From Clostridium sp. (GTDB taxonomy: Bacteria > Bacillota > Clostridia > Clostridiales > Clostridiaceae): a DNA stretch of 64,000 nucleotides. Shown here one piece after another: positions 10,244 through 20,469 of the stretch. Below the pieces are notes generated by a model. It ran no database searches and was not told the DNA's origin. It worked only from the letters and a program-made list of their open reading frames with translations. Both the position numbers and the translations under genes were made by a program. Every line of letters begins with the position of its first letter. Position 1 is the stretch's first letter. The stretch covers positions 62,001-126,000 of the forward strand of contig JARLHR010000111.1 of the NCBI GenBank assembly GCA_031292145.1, in the 5' to 3' direction.

Positions 10244-11116
10244 ATGCGTAAGTTCTGGGAAAGTATATATTGTCCAAATTATATTAGCGGATACAACCCA
10301 TTTATACTTAAAAATATGAATAAAGCAATAGAAAGATTAGCTTTAGCGATAAATAATAGGCAAAAGATTGTTGTCTATGGTACATATAATGTTGACGGAA
10401 TTTGTGCTGTTTCATCATTAATTCTTGTGCTAAAATATTTAAATGCTGATGTTGAGTATTTAATATATGATAGACAAGAAAATGATGCTGTCATTAATTC
10501 TGGGGACATTAAAAATAATGTAGATTTTTTAGGAGCTGAGCTCTTAATAACATTAGGTGTAGGATTAAAATCTCAAGAGGAAGTGGATCTGTGTAAAAAA
10601 TTGGGAATTGATTTAGTTGTTCTTGAAAATGAGGAAAGTGACTTTGTAGATGATTACATATACATTAATCCAAGTCAAAAGGGTTGTCAATATAGGTATA
10701 AAAATTTATCAATAAGTGGATTAGCATTTAAGCTTATGCAGGCTATTGCAATTTACTACAATATGAAAAGTATAAATAAATATTTAGATTTAATTCTTAT
10801 TGGTATACAGTGGGCAAAGGTATCAGCTAAAGGAGAAAATGGAGTGTTAATTAAAGAAGGCAACAAATTCTTAATTAATACTAATAATAATGGTTTGAGG
10901 TCAATTATAGAATTTAACGATATAAAAAAATTTAATGATGATAATATAAATAAAATAATAGAATTACTTATTCCACCTATAGGTGCAGTTGGAATTATGG
11001 ATAATGCTCGAATAGTGTTGGAATTATTAACTACAAATGATAAAGATAGAGCAAATCAAATTGTTAAGTATTTATATACACTTAAAAAAGCTGCGTCTTT
11101 AAAATATACACCATAG
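10244..11116 (+). CDS. RecJ-like DHH-family protein with degenerate active site
   Basis: 290 residues, matching only the first half of RecJ (normally over 550). The fold is recognisable: KIVVYGTYNVDGICAVSSL (42-60) aligns with RecJ KIxIxGDYDVDGxTSTAxL, LGAELLITLGVGL (96-108) with the DNG motif, and IDLVVLENEES (122-132) with VIVTDHHE, followed by INPSQKGCQYRYKNLSISG. The metal ligands are altered: DYDxDG is TYNVDG, DNG is GVG and DHH is ENE. It is probably not an active nuclease and may be a regulatory or binding protein. It lies between secF and apt, the place of a recJ-related gene in other clostridia (from memory). Confidence 0.7.
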   Translation: MRKFWESIYCPNYISGYNPFILKNMNKAIERLALAINNRQKIVVYGTYNVDGICAVSSLILVLKYLNADVEYLIYDRQENDAVINSGDIKNNVDFLGAELLITLGVGLKSQEEVDLCKKLGIDLVVLENEESDFVDDYIYINPSQKGCQYRYKNLSISGLAFKLMQAIAIYYNMKSINKYLDLILIGIQWAKVSAKGENGVLIKEGNKFLINTNNNGLRSIIEFNDIKKFNDDNINKIIELLIPPIGAVGIMDNARIVLELLTTNDKDRANQIVKYLYTLKKAASLKYTP

Positions 11117-11228
11117 AAAAAAGTGCGAAGCACAATTAAAAACATTTCATATTCGTGAATGTGTTTAATATAGAAGAACTATTAGTTTATTTATTGTAAC
11201 TAAATCATAAATTATAATTATATTAAAA

Positions 11229-11284
11229 TAAGGCATATGAAATAAAATAGCATGCTGACTTATTGTTTTTTTGAATATGCCTAT
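11229..11284 (+). repeat. Dispersed palindromic element, copy D (56 bp deletion form)
   Basis: AAGGCATATGAAATAAAATAG joined to CATGCTGACTTATTG and TTGAATATGCCT: both ends of the family without the core. Confidence 0.7.
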
Positions 11285-11301
11285 GCTATGGAGGAGTTAA
11301 A

Positions 11302-11820
11302 ATGGATTTAAAAGAAAAAATAAGAGTAATTGAAAATTTCCCTAAAGAAGGAATTAGTTTTAAGGATATAACGACATTAATATGTGATGGAGAAGGTTTG
11401 AAAGAATCAATAGACCAAATTGCTAACCATTTAAAAGATAAGAAAATTGATTTGATTGTTGGACCAGAAGCAAGAGGTTTTATTTTTGGTGTTCCTGTAG
11501 CATATGCGTTAGGAATTGGTTTTGTTCCAGTTAGAAAGCCAGGAAAGCTTCCAGGTGAAACTATTTCAATTAATTATGGATTAGAATATGGAGAAGATCA
11601 ACTTCAACTTCATAAAGATGCTATTAAACCAGGACAAAGGGTTGCTATTGTAGATGATTTATTAGCAACAGGGGGAACTGTAGAAAGTGTTGTAAAATTA
11701 ATTGAACAAGCAGGTGGAGAAGTTGCTTCTTTAGATTTTGCAATAGAGTTAACAGAGCTTAATGGAAGAGAAAAATTAAAAGGTTATGATATATTATCAT
11801 TAGTTAAATATGATGTTTAG
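11302..11820 (+). CDS. apt: Adenine phosphoribosyltransferase
   Basis: 172 residues, full length. The PRPP-binding loop [16 protein letters not shown] (about 115-130) and the [11 protein letters not shown] and [10 protein letters not shown] segments are diagnostic. It salvages adenine with PRPP to give AMP. Start follows ATGGAGGAG. It precedes rsh, as in many Firmicutes, linking purine salvage with (p)ppGpp metabolism by position. The TAG stop coincides with the border of a dispersed element that begins immediately. Confidence 0.97.
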   Translation: MDLKEKIRVIENFPKEGISFKDITTLICDGEGLKESIDQIANHLKDKKIDLIVGPEARGFIFGVPVAYALGIGFVPVRKPGKLPGETISINYGLEYGEDQLQLHKDAIKPGQRVAIVDDLLATGGTVESVVKLIEQAGGEVASLDFAIELTELNGREKLKGYDILSLVKYDV

Positions 11821-11980
11821 GCATATGAAAGAAAATAATAAGTCCATGATGCGATGTATATTTCCCGTCAGACAAGGAAGTGTTTTTGCATCATAGTGGG
11901 CCTATTAGGTGAAAATGCTGACGCAGTATGACGGGAAATAGACTAGCATGCTGATTTATTATTTTTTTGAATATGCCTTA
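11817..11980 (+). repeat. Dispersed palindromic element, copy E (164 bp, full length)
   Basis: Near-twin of copy B. Termini TTAGGCATATGAAAG and TTGAATATGCCTTA. Helix TATTTCCCGTCA / TGACGGGAAATA is perfect, and the inner hairpin is ATGCT-GACGC-AGTAT. The first bases supply the apt stop codon. Confidence 0.8.
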
Positions 11981-12073
11981 GGCATTTTAACAAAATTTAA
12001 TTGGTAGTGATCCCATTTATTTTAAATGCCTTATTGAAAATAACATTAAAATAATATATAATTATTAGAAAGT

Positions 12074-12103
12074 TAGGCTGGTTATTAGACCAGCCTTTGA
12101 ATT
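12074..12103 (+). terminator. Hairpin upstream of rsh
   Basis: AGGCTGG / CCAGCCT stem with an eight-base loop and a short T-rich tail; likely terminator of apt, though the T run is weak. Confidence 0.55.
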
Positions 12104-12138
12104 TAGGTATATTCAAAAAAGCTATTTCATATACCTTA
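12104..12138 (-). repeat. Short dispersed-element derivative, reverse orientation
   Basis: TAGGTATATTCAAAAAAGC and ATTTCATATACCTTA are the family termini read from the other strand, with no core. Confidence 0.5.
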
Positions 12139-12174
12139 CTTTTTTAATTAATACATAGAAGGAGAGCAGTCCTT

Positions 12175-14388
12175 ATGATTGATAAATTATTGGAAAAAAT
12201 CAATAATAATTGTAATAATGTTGATGTTGATATGATAAAAAAAGCATACTATTTTGCTGAAGAAGCTCATAAGGAACAAAAAAGGCAGTCAGGGGAACCA
12301 TATATAATCCATCCTATAGCTGTATCAGAAATTTTAGCTGAGCTTGGAATGGATACAAATACTATTGTGGCAGGACTACTACATGATGTAATAGAAGATA
12401 CAGATTGTTCGCATGAAAAAATAGTTGAAATTTTTAATGAGGAAATAGCTGATCTTATAGAAGGTGTTACGAAGCTTACAAGACTTGGCGAAATGGAATA
12501 TAAAACTAAAGAGGAACAGCAGGCAGATAATGTTAGAAAAATGCTACTTGCAATGGCAAAGGACATAAGAGTAATAATAATAAAATTAGCTGACAGATTG
12601 CATAATATGAGGACTCTTAAATTTATGACAGAGAAAAAGCAGAAAAACAAAGCTAAGGAAACTTTGGATATTTATGCTCCTTTAGCTCATAGGCTAGGTA
12701 TGTCAAAAATTAAATGGGAGCTTGAAGATTTATGTTTTAGATATTTGCATGATAAAGAATATTATGAGTTAGTAGATAGTATTGCTGAAAAGAGAGTAGA
12801 AAGAGAAACTTATATAAAAGATATTGTAAGTGACTTATATCAAAAGCTTCAAGCGGCAGGAATAGAGTCAGATATTGACGGAAGACCAAAACATTTTTAT
12901 AGTATTTATAAAAAAATGGTGAATAAGAATAAGAGTATAGAACAAATCTTTGATTTGACGGCTATAAGAATACTGGTTAATTCTGTTAAAGATTGTTATG
13001 GAGTTCTTGGAATAGTTCACACCATATATAGACCAATTCCAGGAAGATTCAAGGATTATATTGCCATGCCTAAACCTAATATGTATCAATCATTACATAC
13101 AACTGTAATAGGTCCACAAGGAAAAACCTTTGAAATTCAAATAAGGACTTTTGAAATGCATAAAACTGCTGAATATGGGATTGCTGCTCACTGGAAGTAT
13201 AAAGAAGGCGATTCAAGTAAGGGTGAAGATAAACAAAAGGATTTTGAAAAGAAGCTTGTATGGCTAAGAGACATGCTAGAATGGCAAAAAGAAACTTCAG
13301 ATGCAGAAGAATTTATAGAAGGCTTTAAAGTAGATTTATTTTCAGATGAAGTATTTGTATTTACCCCTAAAGGAGTTGTAATTAATTTATGCAGTAAGGC
13401 AACACCCATAGATTTTGCTTATAGAATACATACAGATGTAGGTAATAAGTGTGTCGGAGCAAAAGTTAACGGTAAGATAGTATCTCTTGATTATACTCTT
13501 AAGACTGGTGAAATTGTAGAAATATTAACATCACCTAATGCAAAGGGTCCTAATATGGATTGGTTAAATATTGCAAAGAGTAATCAATCAAAAAGTAAAA
13601 TAAAGCTTTGGTTCAAAAAAGCCAAAAAAGAAGAAAATATATTAAAGGGTAAAGAACTTCTAGAAAAAGAATTAAAAAAACAAAGTGTTCATTATGCAGA
13701 TATTGCAAAAGGTGAATTCTATGAAAAACTTATAAAAAGATACAATATTCATTCTATGGAAGACTTATATGCTTTAATTGGTATTGGTGGATTTTCAGTA
13801 TCAACTCTTATTGTAAGGCTTAAAGAAGACAATGGTATAGGCATAGATAAAGCTAGCAAAGAAAAAGAAAATAAAGAAATTTTAAGTAAGAACATTGAGG
13901 AACAAATTGCAAAAACATCAAGACAGGCAGAACCAAATAGTTATGGGATAACGGTAAAAGGTGAAAGCAATCTTATGATTAGATTTGCAAAATGCTGTAG
14001 TCCTGTTCCAGGAGATGAAATTTTGGGGTACATAACTAAAGGCAGAGGTGTATCAGTACATAGAAAAGATTGTAGTAATTTACAAAGCCTTATAGACACA
14101 GATGCAGAAAGAGTTGTAGAAGTTAATTGGGGTTCATCGAAAGGCACTGCTTATTTTGCTGAAATTGAAGTTCAAGCAGAAGATAGGGATGGATTACTAG
14201 CGGATATAATGAGTGTTATAACAGAACTTAAATTACAATTAAGTGCAGTAAATGCAAATCTTGCAAAACAGGGTTTTGCATTAATAAATGTAAAATTAAA
14301 AATAACATCTGTTGACAGCTTAAAAGATTTAATGAAGAAAATAAAGAGATTAAAAGGTGTAACAGATGTATATAGGGTTAATAGTTAG
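12175..14388 (+). CDS. relA: Bifunctional (p)ppGpp synthetase/hydrolase (Rel/RSH)
   Basis: 737 residues, full-length long RSH. The HD hydrolase domain is intact (GEPYIIHPIAV near 40-50, GLLHDVIEDT near 67-76). The synthetase domain has the FDLTAIRILV and NMYQSLHTTV segments. A TGS domain follows (from about 390, VFVFTPKGVVINL), then the conserved cysteine region FAKCCSPVPGDE and a C-terminal ACT domain. It both makes and degrades the stringent alarmone and senses uncharged tRNA on ribosomes. dtd lies about 120 bp downstream. Confidence 0.96.
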   Translation: MIDKLLEKINNNCNNVDVDMIKKAYYFAEEAHKEQKRQSGEPYIIHPIAVSEILAELGMDTNTIVAGLLHDVIEDTDCSHEKIVEIFNEEIADLIEGVTKLTRLGEMEYKTKEEQQADNVRKMLLAMAKDIRVIIIKLADRLHNMRTLKFMTEKKQKNKAKETLDIYAPLAHRLGMSKIKWELEDLCFRYLHDKEYYELVDSIAEKRVERETYIKDIVSDLYQKLQAAGIESDIDGRPKHFYSIYKKMVNKNKSIEQIFDLTAIRILVNSVKDCYGVLGIVHTIYRPIPGRFKDYIAMPKPNMYQSLHTTVIGPQGKTFEIQIRTFEMHKTAEYGIAAHWKYKEGDSSKGEDKQKDFEKKLVWLRDMLEWQKETSDAEEFIEGFKVDLFSDEVFVFTPKGVVINLCSKATPIDFAYRIHTDVGNKCVGAKVNGKIVSLDYTLKTGEIVEILTSPNAKGPNMDWLNIAKSNQSKSKIKLWFKKAKKEENILKGKELLEKELKKQSVHYADIAKGEFYEKLIKRYNIHSMEDLYALIGIGGFSVSTLIVRLKEDNGIGIDKASKEKENKEILSKNIEEQIAKTSRQAEPNSYGITVKGESNLMIRFAKCCSPVPGDEILGYITKGRGVSVHRKDCSNLQSLIDTDAERVVEVNWGSSKGTAYFAEIEVQAEDRDGLLADIMSVITELKLQLSAVNANLAKQGFALINVKLKITSVDSLKDLMKKIKRLKGVTDVYRVNS

Positions 14389-14509
14389 TAGATAAGAAGT
14401 AAGAGTTAATAGGTAAGAGTAATAGTTAGTAGCAGATGGATAATTGCTTGAATTATATAAAATAATATATATAGTTGCAAATGTTAAAATATAGGAAAGG
14501 TGAGATGGC

Positions 14510-14959
14510 ATGAGAGCAGTAGTGCAAAGAGTGACCTCATCTAGCGTTTCAGTTGATGGAAATATAATTGGTCAAATAGAACAAGGATTTAATGTTTTAA
14601 TTGGAATATCTAAAGAGGATGCTTTAGAAGATTTAAAGTACATAAAAGATAAGATTATTAATTTAAGAGTATTTCAAGATGAAAATGATAAAATGAATTT
14701 ATCATTGTTGGATATTAATGGAGAAATACTTGTTATATCTCAATTTACCTTATATGGAGATTGTAGAAAAGGCAGAAGACCAAATTTTATGGAGGCTCAA
14801 GGAGGAGAAGAAGCCAAGGAACTTTATGAAGAATTTGTAAAGCTTCTTAAAACTTCTGATCTAAAAGTTGAATGTGGTGAATTTGGTGCAGATATGAAGG
14901 TTAAAATCGATAATGATGGACCTGTAACCATTTTATTAGACAGTAAAAGAAATTTTTAG
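14510..14959 (+). CDS. dtd: D-aminoacyl-tRNA deacylase
   Basis: 149 residues, full length. Starts MRAVVQRVTSSSVSVDG. The catalytic SQFTLYGD motif and the Gly-Pro motif NDGPVTILLDS are both present. It removes D-amino acids wrongly attached to tRNA. Start follows AAAGGTGAG. The next gene begins 13 bp downstream, so these are co-transcribed. Confidence 0.96.
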   Translation: MRAVVQRVTSSSVSVDGNIIGQIEQGFNVLIGISKEDALEDLKYIKDKIINLRVFQDENDKMNLSLLDINGEILVISQFTLYGDCRKGRRPNFMEAQGGEEAKELYEEFVKLLKTSDLKVECGEFGADMKVKIDNDGPVTILLDSKRNF

Positions 14960-14971
14960 GAGTGATTAAAG

Positions 14972-15568
14972 TTGATTATAAAAACAATTTTAGCAGGCAT
15001 GTATGAAGAAAATTGTTACTTAGTAATGGATGAAGATACTAAGGAACTTGGTATTATAGACCCTGGTGGACAGGCGAATACATTGGCAAACCAAATTAAC
15101 CTTTTACAAGGGAAACCTAAATTTATTCTTTTAACTCATGGACATATGGATCATGTAGGAGGAGTAGTTGAATTAGTTAATGAATTTAACATTCCATTTT
15201 ATATAAATAAAGCAGATGAAGAATTTAGTGAAAAAGATGATTTTGTATTTGAAGCACTACCAAAAGCTTCAGGATATCTTAATGAAGATGATACATTAAG
15301 TCTTGGAGAAAATATAATTAAAGTCATTGAAACACCTGGTCATACTCCAGGCGGTGTATGTTTTTTAGTTAATGATAAACTTTTCACTGGAGATACTCTT
15401 TTTCAATGTTCTGTAGGGAGAAGTGATTTTCCTGGTGGAAATGGAATGCAGCTTATAAAGAGCATAAAGGATAAATTACTTCCTCTTGGGGATAAGACCC
15501 AGGTTTTTCCGGGACATGGACCATCATCTACTATAGGATATGAAAAAAGGAATAATCCGTTTTTATAA
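14972..15568 (+). CDS. MBL-fold metallohydrolase (glyoxalase II-like)
   Basis: 198 residues, beginning at TTG after TAGGAGTGAT. The metallo-beta-lactamase zinc motif LTHGHMDHVGG (about 55-65) is intact, with later ligands in TPGHTPGG, FTGDTLF and FPGHGP. The layout is that of YcbL/GloB-like hydrolases, often annotated as hydroxyacylglutathione hydrolase; since clostridia usually lack glutathione, the true substrate is uncertain. It is in the dtd-MBL-hemZ-hisS operon. Confidence 0.88.
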   Translation: MIIKTILAGMYEENCYLVMDEDTKELGIIDPGGQANTLANQINLLQGKPKFILLTHGHMDHVGGVVELVNEFNIPFYINKADEEFSEKDDFVFEALPKASGYLNEDDTLSLGENIIKVIETPGHTPGGVCFLVNDKLFTGDTLFQCSVGRSDFPGGNGMQLIKSIKDKLLPLGDKTQVFPGHGPSSTIGYEKRNNPFL

Positions 15569-15599
15569 AATTAATGTACACATTTTTTAAGGAGCAATA

Positions 15600-17036
15600 A
15601 TGAAAGTTAATATTAATTTAAATAATTTAAAGTATAGATATGAAGTATATCAATTATTTAATGTATACTTTTCTATGAGAGAAATAAAGTTTGCAGAAAA
15701 AGAAGAAGCAGAGTATATGGTTTATATTGACGAGGAAACTTTAAGGTTTAAATATAAAGATTATTGCAAAGAAGAATCTTTAGGAGAAGATATTAAGAAT
15801 TCTCTTAGAAGATTTCTTTTTCTGTGTTTACGAGACATAACTAATGATATATATCCTTGGGGAATTTTAATTGGAATCAGACCCTCTAAAATAGCATTAA
15901 AACTCATTAATGAAGGACATACTGAAGAAGAAGTTATAGAAATATTCAAAGAAAAATATTTAGCTCATGAGGATAAGGCTAAATTATGTATAGATGTAGC
16001 AAAAGCAGAAGAGAGAATAGTCAATAAGGATAAAAAGAATATAGCTGTTTATATTGGAATGGCATTTTGTCCAACTAAATGTTTATATTGTTCTTTTACA
16101 TCTAATCCGATAAGTGTGCATAAAAAGCTTGTTTTACCATATCTAGAAGCATTGATAAAGGAAATAAATGGCATGAGCGATTATGTTAAGGAAAAAAATC
16201 TTAATATTGAATCAGTTTATTTTGGAGGGGGAACTCCTACAGCGGTAAATGATGAAGAATTTAGCAAGATAATGAAGGCCATTTATATTAATTTTATTAA
16301 GGATAATAAAGTTAAAGAATTTACAGTGGAATGTGGAAGACCAGATACTTTAACTAAAAATAAATTGCAAACAATGAAAGAATATGATGTAGATAGGATA
16401 AGTATTAATCCCCAAACAATGAATGATAAAACCTTAAAATTAATAGGAAGAACTCATTCTTCAGAGGATATAAAAGAGAAATTTAAAATGGCAAGAGAAC
16501 TTGGATTTAATGATATTAATATGGATATAATAATAGGACTTCCAGGAGAAACTCATGAAGATGCTATTTATACTAAAAATGAATTAATGAAATTAAAACC
16601 CGATAGTATTACTGTACATGGTTTAGCACTTAAAAGAGGCTCAAGAATGTATGAAGAATTTATATTGAAAAAAGGAATACAAATTACACCTCAAGAAGAA
16701 ATTATAAAAATGTATGAAGAAAGCAGAAATTTAGCGGAAAACTTAGGCATCTCACCATATTATATGTATAGACAAAAAAATATGGTTGGAAATATGGAGA
16801 ATTTAGGGTATGCTAGAGTAGGTAAGGAATGCATTTATAATATTCAAATGATAGAAGAAAGACAAACAATAATTGCATTAGGAGCTGCAGCGGTAAGTAA
16901 AGTAATATTCTTAGAAGAAGATAGACTTGAAAGATTTCCAAATCTGAAGGATCTTCATGAATATATCTCAAGAGTTGATGAAATGATTGAAAAGAAGAAG
17001 AATTTACTTAATACATTATATGAAGAGGTAAATTAA
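15600..17036 (+). CDS. hemZ: Coproporphyrinogen dehydrogenase HemZ-type radical SAM protein
   Basis: 478 residues. The N-terminal 150 residues form a HemZ-specific domain; the radical SAM cluster motif CPTKCLYCSF (CxxxCxxC) follows near 155, then VYFGGGTPTA, the glycine-rich SAM-binding stretch. NPQTMND and GLPGETHED match the HemN/HemZ family. Family members oxidise coproporphyrinogen III without oxygen, although several clostridial HemZ proteins are only predicted to do so. It ends 14 bp before hisS. Confidence 0.88.
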   Translation: MKVNINLNNLKYRYEVYQLFNVYFSMREIKFAEKEEAEYMVYIDEETLRFKYKDYCKEESLGEDIKNSLRRFLFLCLRDITNDIYPWGILIGIRPSKIALKLINEGHTEEEVIEIFKEKYLAHEDKAKLCIDVAKAEERIVNKDKKNIAVYIGMAFCPTKCLYCSFTSNPISVHKKLVLPYLEALIKEINGMSDYVKEKNLNIESVYFGGGTPTAVNDEEFSKIMKAIYINFIKDNKVKEFTVECGRPDTLTKNKLQTMKEYDVDRISINPQTMNDKTLKLIGRTHSSEDIKEKFKMARELGFNDINMDIIIGLPGETHEDAIYTKNELMKLKPDSITVHGLALKRGSRMYEEFILKKGIQITPQEEIIKMYEESRNLAENLGISPYYMYRQKNMVGNMENLGYARVGKECIYNIQMIEERQTIIALGAAAVSKVIFLEEDRLERFPNLKDLHEYISRVDEMIEKKKNLLNTLYEEVN

Positions 17037-17050
17037 GGAGGTAAAGATTA

Positions 17051-18304
17051 ATGGCGATGGAAATGCAAGCACCAAAAGGTACAAAGGATATGCTACCTGA
17101 AGATGCCTATAAGTGGCAGTATATAGAAAATGTATTTAGAGATGTTGCTAAGACATATGGAATAAGAGAAATTAGAACTCCTATGTTTGAACATACGGAA
17201 TTATTTCTTAGAGGAGTTGGAGATACCACAGATATAGTTCAGAAGGAAATGTATACTTTTAATGATAAAGGTGAAAGAAGTATAACATTAAAACCAGAGG
17301 GAACTGCATCAGCTGTTAGAGCATTTGTGGAAAATAGATTATTTAATGAAGCGCAACCTACAAAGTTATATTACATAACGCCAGCTTTTAGATATGAAAA
17401 TGTTCAAAAGGGAAGACTTAGACAATTTCATCAATGTGGGCTAGAGGTTTTTGGTTCAAATGCAGCTTCAATGGATGCAGAAGTTATAGCTGTAGCTATG
17501 GATACATTAAAGAAATTGGGCTTAAAGAGCTTAAGCTTAAACATAAATAATCTAGGATGTCCAGAGTGTAGACCTAAGTATAATGAAGCTTTAAAAAAGT
17601 TTTTGCAAGAAAATTATGATGGTTTATGTGATACATGTAAAACTAGATTTGAAAAAAATCCTATGAGAATATTGGATTGCAAAGAAAAGAAATGCCACGA
17701 AATCACAAAAAATGCACCTACAATTTTAGAGTATGTTTGTGAAGAATGTAATACACATTTCGATAAGGTTAAGGAATATTTAGATATTCTAGGATTACCT
17801 TATACAATAGATCCAGGCATAGTAAGAGGGTTAGATTATTATACAAAAACTATATTTGAAATCTTAACTTCTGATTTTACTGTATGTGGCGGAGGAAGAT
17901 ATGATAAGCTTATAGAAGAGCTTGGAGGTCCAGATATGCCTGCAGTAGGTTTTGGTATGGGAATTGAAAGATTAATCATGACTCTTGAAAAAGAAAAAAT
18001 AGAAATACCAAAGGAAAACCTATTTGATTTATATATAGGAGCTAGAGGAGAAGAAGAAAGTAAATTTGCTTTCAAGCTTGCTAGCAGCTTAAGAACTTTA
18101 GGTGTTAAATGTGAAATAAATCATATGGGCAGAAGTGTAAAAGCTGAAATGAAATATGCAAATAAGATTGGTGCAGCATTTACAACTATTTTAGGTGAAG
18201 ATGAATTAACGAATAAAAAGGTTAATTTAAAGAGAATGAGTGATGGTGAAATTTTTGAAGTTTCTTTAGATAATCTTGAGGAAATAGCTAAAATAGTTAG
18301 GTAA
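17051..18304 (+). CDS. hisS: Histidyl-tRNA synthetase
   Basis: 417 residues, class II synthetase. Motif 1 region ([14 protein letters not shown]), motif 2 ([24 protein letters not shown]), the histidine-specific [11 protein letters not shown], motif 3 ([13 protein letters not shown]) and a C-terminal anticodon-binding domain are all present. Start follows AAGGAGG. The short gap and the absence of a T-box suggest that it is transcribed from the dtd/hemZ promoter. Confidence 0.97.
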   Translation: MAMEMQAPKGTKDMLPEDAYKWQYIENVFRDVAKTYGIREIRTPMFEHTELFLRGVGDTTDIVQKEMYTFNDKGERSITLKPEGTASAVRAFVENRLFNEAQPTKLYYITPAFRYENVQKGRLRQFHQCGLEVFGSNAASMDAEVIAVAMDTLKKLGLKSLSLNINNLGCPECRPKYNEALKKFLQENYDGLCDTCKTRFEKNPMRILDCKEKKCHEITKNAPTILEYVCEECNTHFDKVKEYLDILGLPYTIDPGIVRGLDYYTKTIFEILTSDFTVCGGGRYDKLIEELGGPDMPAVGFGMGIERLIMTLEKEKIEIPKENLFDLYIGARGEEESKFAFKLASSLRTLGVKCEINHMGRSVKAEMKYANKIGAAFTTILGEDELTNKKVNLKRMSDGEIFEVSLDNLEEIAKIVR

Positions 18305-18430
18305 TAATTATTCATCATTTACTTTTCATTAATTAATGCTAATTTAATATACAAAAAACATAAAGAAATCATACAGGGATTTCATCATAAACTGTTAATT
18401 GTTAACTCGTAACTGTTAACTGACTTAAAG
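18300..18430 (+). repeat. Low-complexity repeat related to the one after tgt
   Basis: Contains AGGGATTTCATCATAAACT followed by GTTAATTGTTAACTCG and GTAACTGTTAACTGAC, related to the block near 6.48-6.54 kb. No T-box or other leader for aspS is visible. Confidence 0.4.
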
Positions 18431-18444
18431 GGAGGATTTTAGTA

Positions 18445-20244
18445 ATGGGCGAATCTTTAAATGGATTAAAGCGTACAATGATGTGTGGAGAACCTAGAGA
18501 AGAACATGTAGGTAAAAAAATTACCTTAATGGGATGGGTTCAAAGAAATAGAAAGCTTGGAGGACTTGAATTTATCGATTTAAGAGATAAAACAGGTATA
18601 ATGCAAGTTGTATTCGGCGAAGAAATAAATGCTGAAGCTTTTGAAAAAGCGAAATCAGTAAGACCAGAATACTGTATAGCTGTAACAGGTGAAGTAGTTA
18701 AAAGGGAAAGTGTTAATGAAAACATGCCAACAGGTTTTGTTGAAATGAAATGTGAAGCTATAAAGATTCTTTCAGAATCTGAAACTCCACCAATATATAT
18801 TAAAGAAGATTTAGATGCAGCAGAAAATATCAGATTAAAATATAGATATTTAGATTTAAGAAGACCAGATATGCAAAGAATATTTGCAATTAGAAGTAAG
18901 ACTACAAAAGCCATTCGTGACTATTTAGAAGAACATAATTTCTTAGATGTAGAAACTCCAATTTTAACAAAGAGTACTCCAGAAGGGGCTAGAGATTATT
19001 TAGTACCTTCAAGAAATTATCCAGGAATGTTTTATGCTCTTCCACAATCACCACAAATATTTAAGCAATTATTAATGGTGTCTGGATTTGATAGATATTA
19101 TCAAATTGCTAAATGTTTTAGAGATGAGGATTTAAGAGCAAATAGACAACCAGAATTTACTCAAGTTGATATGGAATTAAGCTTTGTTGAGCAAGAAGAC
19201 ATAATAAAAGTTAATGAAGGTTTAATTGCTCATGTATTTAAAAAAGTAGCGGGAGTAGATGTTCAGCTTCCAATTAAGAGAATGACATTTAAAGACGCTA
19301 TGGAGAAGTATGGTTCAGATAAACCAGACTTAAGATTTGGAATGGAAATAACTGATATAACAGAAGCTGTGAAAGATTTAGATTTTGTAGTATTTAAATC
19401 CGCGATTGAAGCTGGTGGATCTGTTAGAGCTTTATGCTTAAAAGGTGGAGCGGACCTTGGAAGAAAGCCTTTAGATAAACTAGGTGAATTTATTAAGACA
19501 TATAAAGCTAAAGGTCTTGCTTGGATTCAACTTAAAGAAGATGGAGTTAAATCATCAATAGCTAAATTCTTAACTGATGATGTAACAAATTCTATAGCAA
19601 AAACTATGAATGCTGAAAATGGTGATGCTATTTTAATAGTAGCAGATAAAAATTCAGTAGTGTTCCAAAGTTTAGGTGCTTTAAGATTAGAGCTTGCTAA
19701 ACAATTTGATTTAATCAAGGATAAAAATGAATTTAACTTTACTTGGATCACTGAATTCCCATTATTTGAATACAGTGAAGAGGAAGAAAGATATACAGCA
19801 TGTCACCATCCATTTACAGCACCAATGGATGAAGATTTAGAATTTATTGAATCTAATCCAGGAGCTGTTAGATCTAAGGCTTATGACTTAGTTTTAAATG
19901 GTGAAGAATTAGGTGGAGGATCTATAAGAATTCATGATATGGCTCTTCAAGAAAGAATGTTTAAAGCACTTGGCTTTACACAAGAAGCAGCTTGGGAGAG
20001 ATTTGGATTCTTATTGCAAGCATTTAAATTTGGACCACCACCACATGGCGGTTTAGCATTTGGTCTTGATAGAATGATAATGTTCTTAGCTGGAACAGAA
20101 AACATCAAAGACGTAATCACATTCCCTAAAAACCAAAATGCATATTGCTACTTAAGTGAAGCTCCAAATATAGCAGATGAAAAACAATTAACTGAGCTTG
20201 GAATTGGAATACTTCCAAAAGAAGAGAAAAAAGGCGAAGAATAG
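18445..20244 (+). CDS. aspS: Aspartyl-tRNA synthetase
   Basis: 599 residues, the long bacterial type. N-terminal OB anticodon-binding domain (to about 120), class II motif 2 (AKCFRDEDLRANRQPEFTQ), an inserted GAD domain (about 290-420) and motif 3 (FGPPPHGGLAFGLDRMIM). Start follows GGGAGG. Whether it charges only tRNA-Asp or also tRNA-Asn cannot be decided here. A terminator follows. Confidence 0.97.
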   Translation: MGESLNGLKRTMMCGEPREEHVGKKITLMGWVQRNRKLGGLEFIDLRDKTGIMQVVFGEEINAEAFEKAKSVRPEYCIAVTGEVVKRESVNENMPTGFVEMKCEAIKILSESETPPIYIKEDLDAAENIRLKYRYLDLRRPDMQRIFAIRSKTTKAIRDYLEEHNFLDVETPILTKSTPEGARDYLVPSRNYPGMFYALPQSPQIFKQLLMVSGFDRYYQIAKCFRDEDLRANRQPEFTQVDMELSFVEQEDIIKVNEGLIAHVFKKVAGVDVQLPIKRMTFKDAMEKYGSDKPDLRFGMEITDITEAVKDLDFVVFKSAIEAGGSVRALCLKGGADLGRKPLDKLGEFIKTYKAKGLAWIQLKEDGVKSSIAKFLTDDVTNSIAKTMNAENGDAILIVADKNSVVFQSLGALRLELAKQFDLIKDKNEFNFTWITEFPLFEYSEEEERYTACHHPFTAPMDEDLEFIESNPGAVRSKAYDLVLNGEELGGGSIRIHDMALQERMFKALGFTQEAAWERFGFLLQAFKFGPPPHGGLAFGLDRMIMFLAGTENIKDVITFPKNQNAYCYLSEAPNIADEKQLTELGIGILPKEEKKGEE

Positions 20245-20259
20245 AAACGACGTTAATAT

Positions 20260-20310
20260 AAAAAGGCTCTTTTATTAATGATGAAGATCATGGTAAAAGG
20301 GTCTTTTAAC
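20260..20310 (+). terminator. Terminator after aspS
   Basis: AAAAGGCTCTTTTA and TAAAAGGGTCTTTT pair with one mismatch and end in T residues. Confidence 0.7.
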
Positions 20311-20469
20311 ATAATAAGTGGACTACAATAAAAAAAGATGATTTTATATAGTTTGGATCTTATGTATAAAGCTGCTTACGGAGTTGGTAGAACAAATTTT
20401 ACTTATATTTGTTCAAAAGATTGTAATAGAGATGAAATATTATAAAAAATACAAATTGGGGGAACAAAA

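Noticed and set aside
18305..18445. T-box or riboswitch for aspS
   Set aside because: No T-box core or antiterminator is present; only low-complexity repeats.
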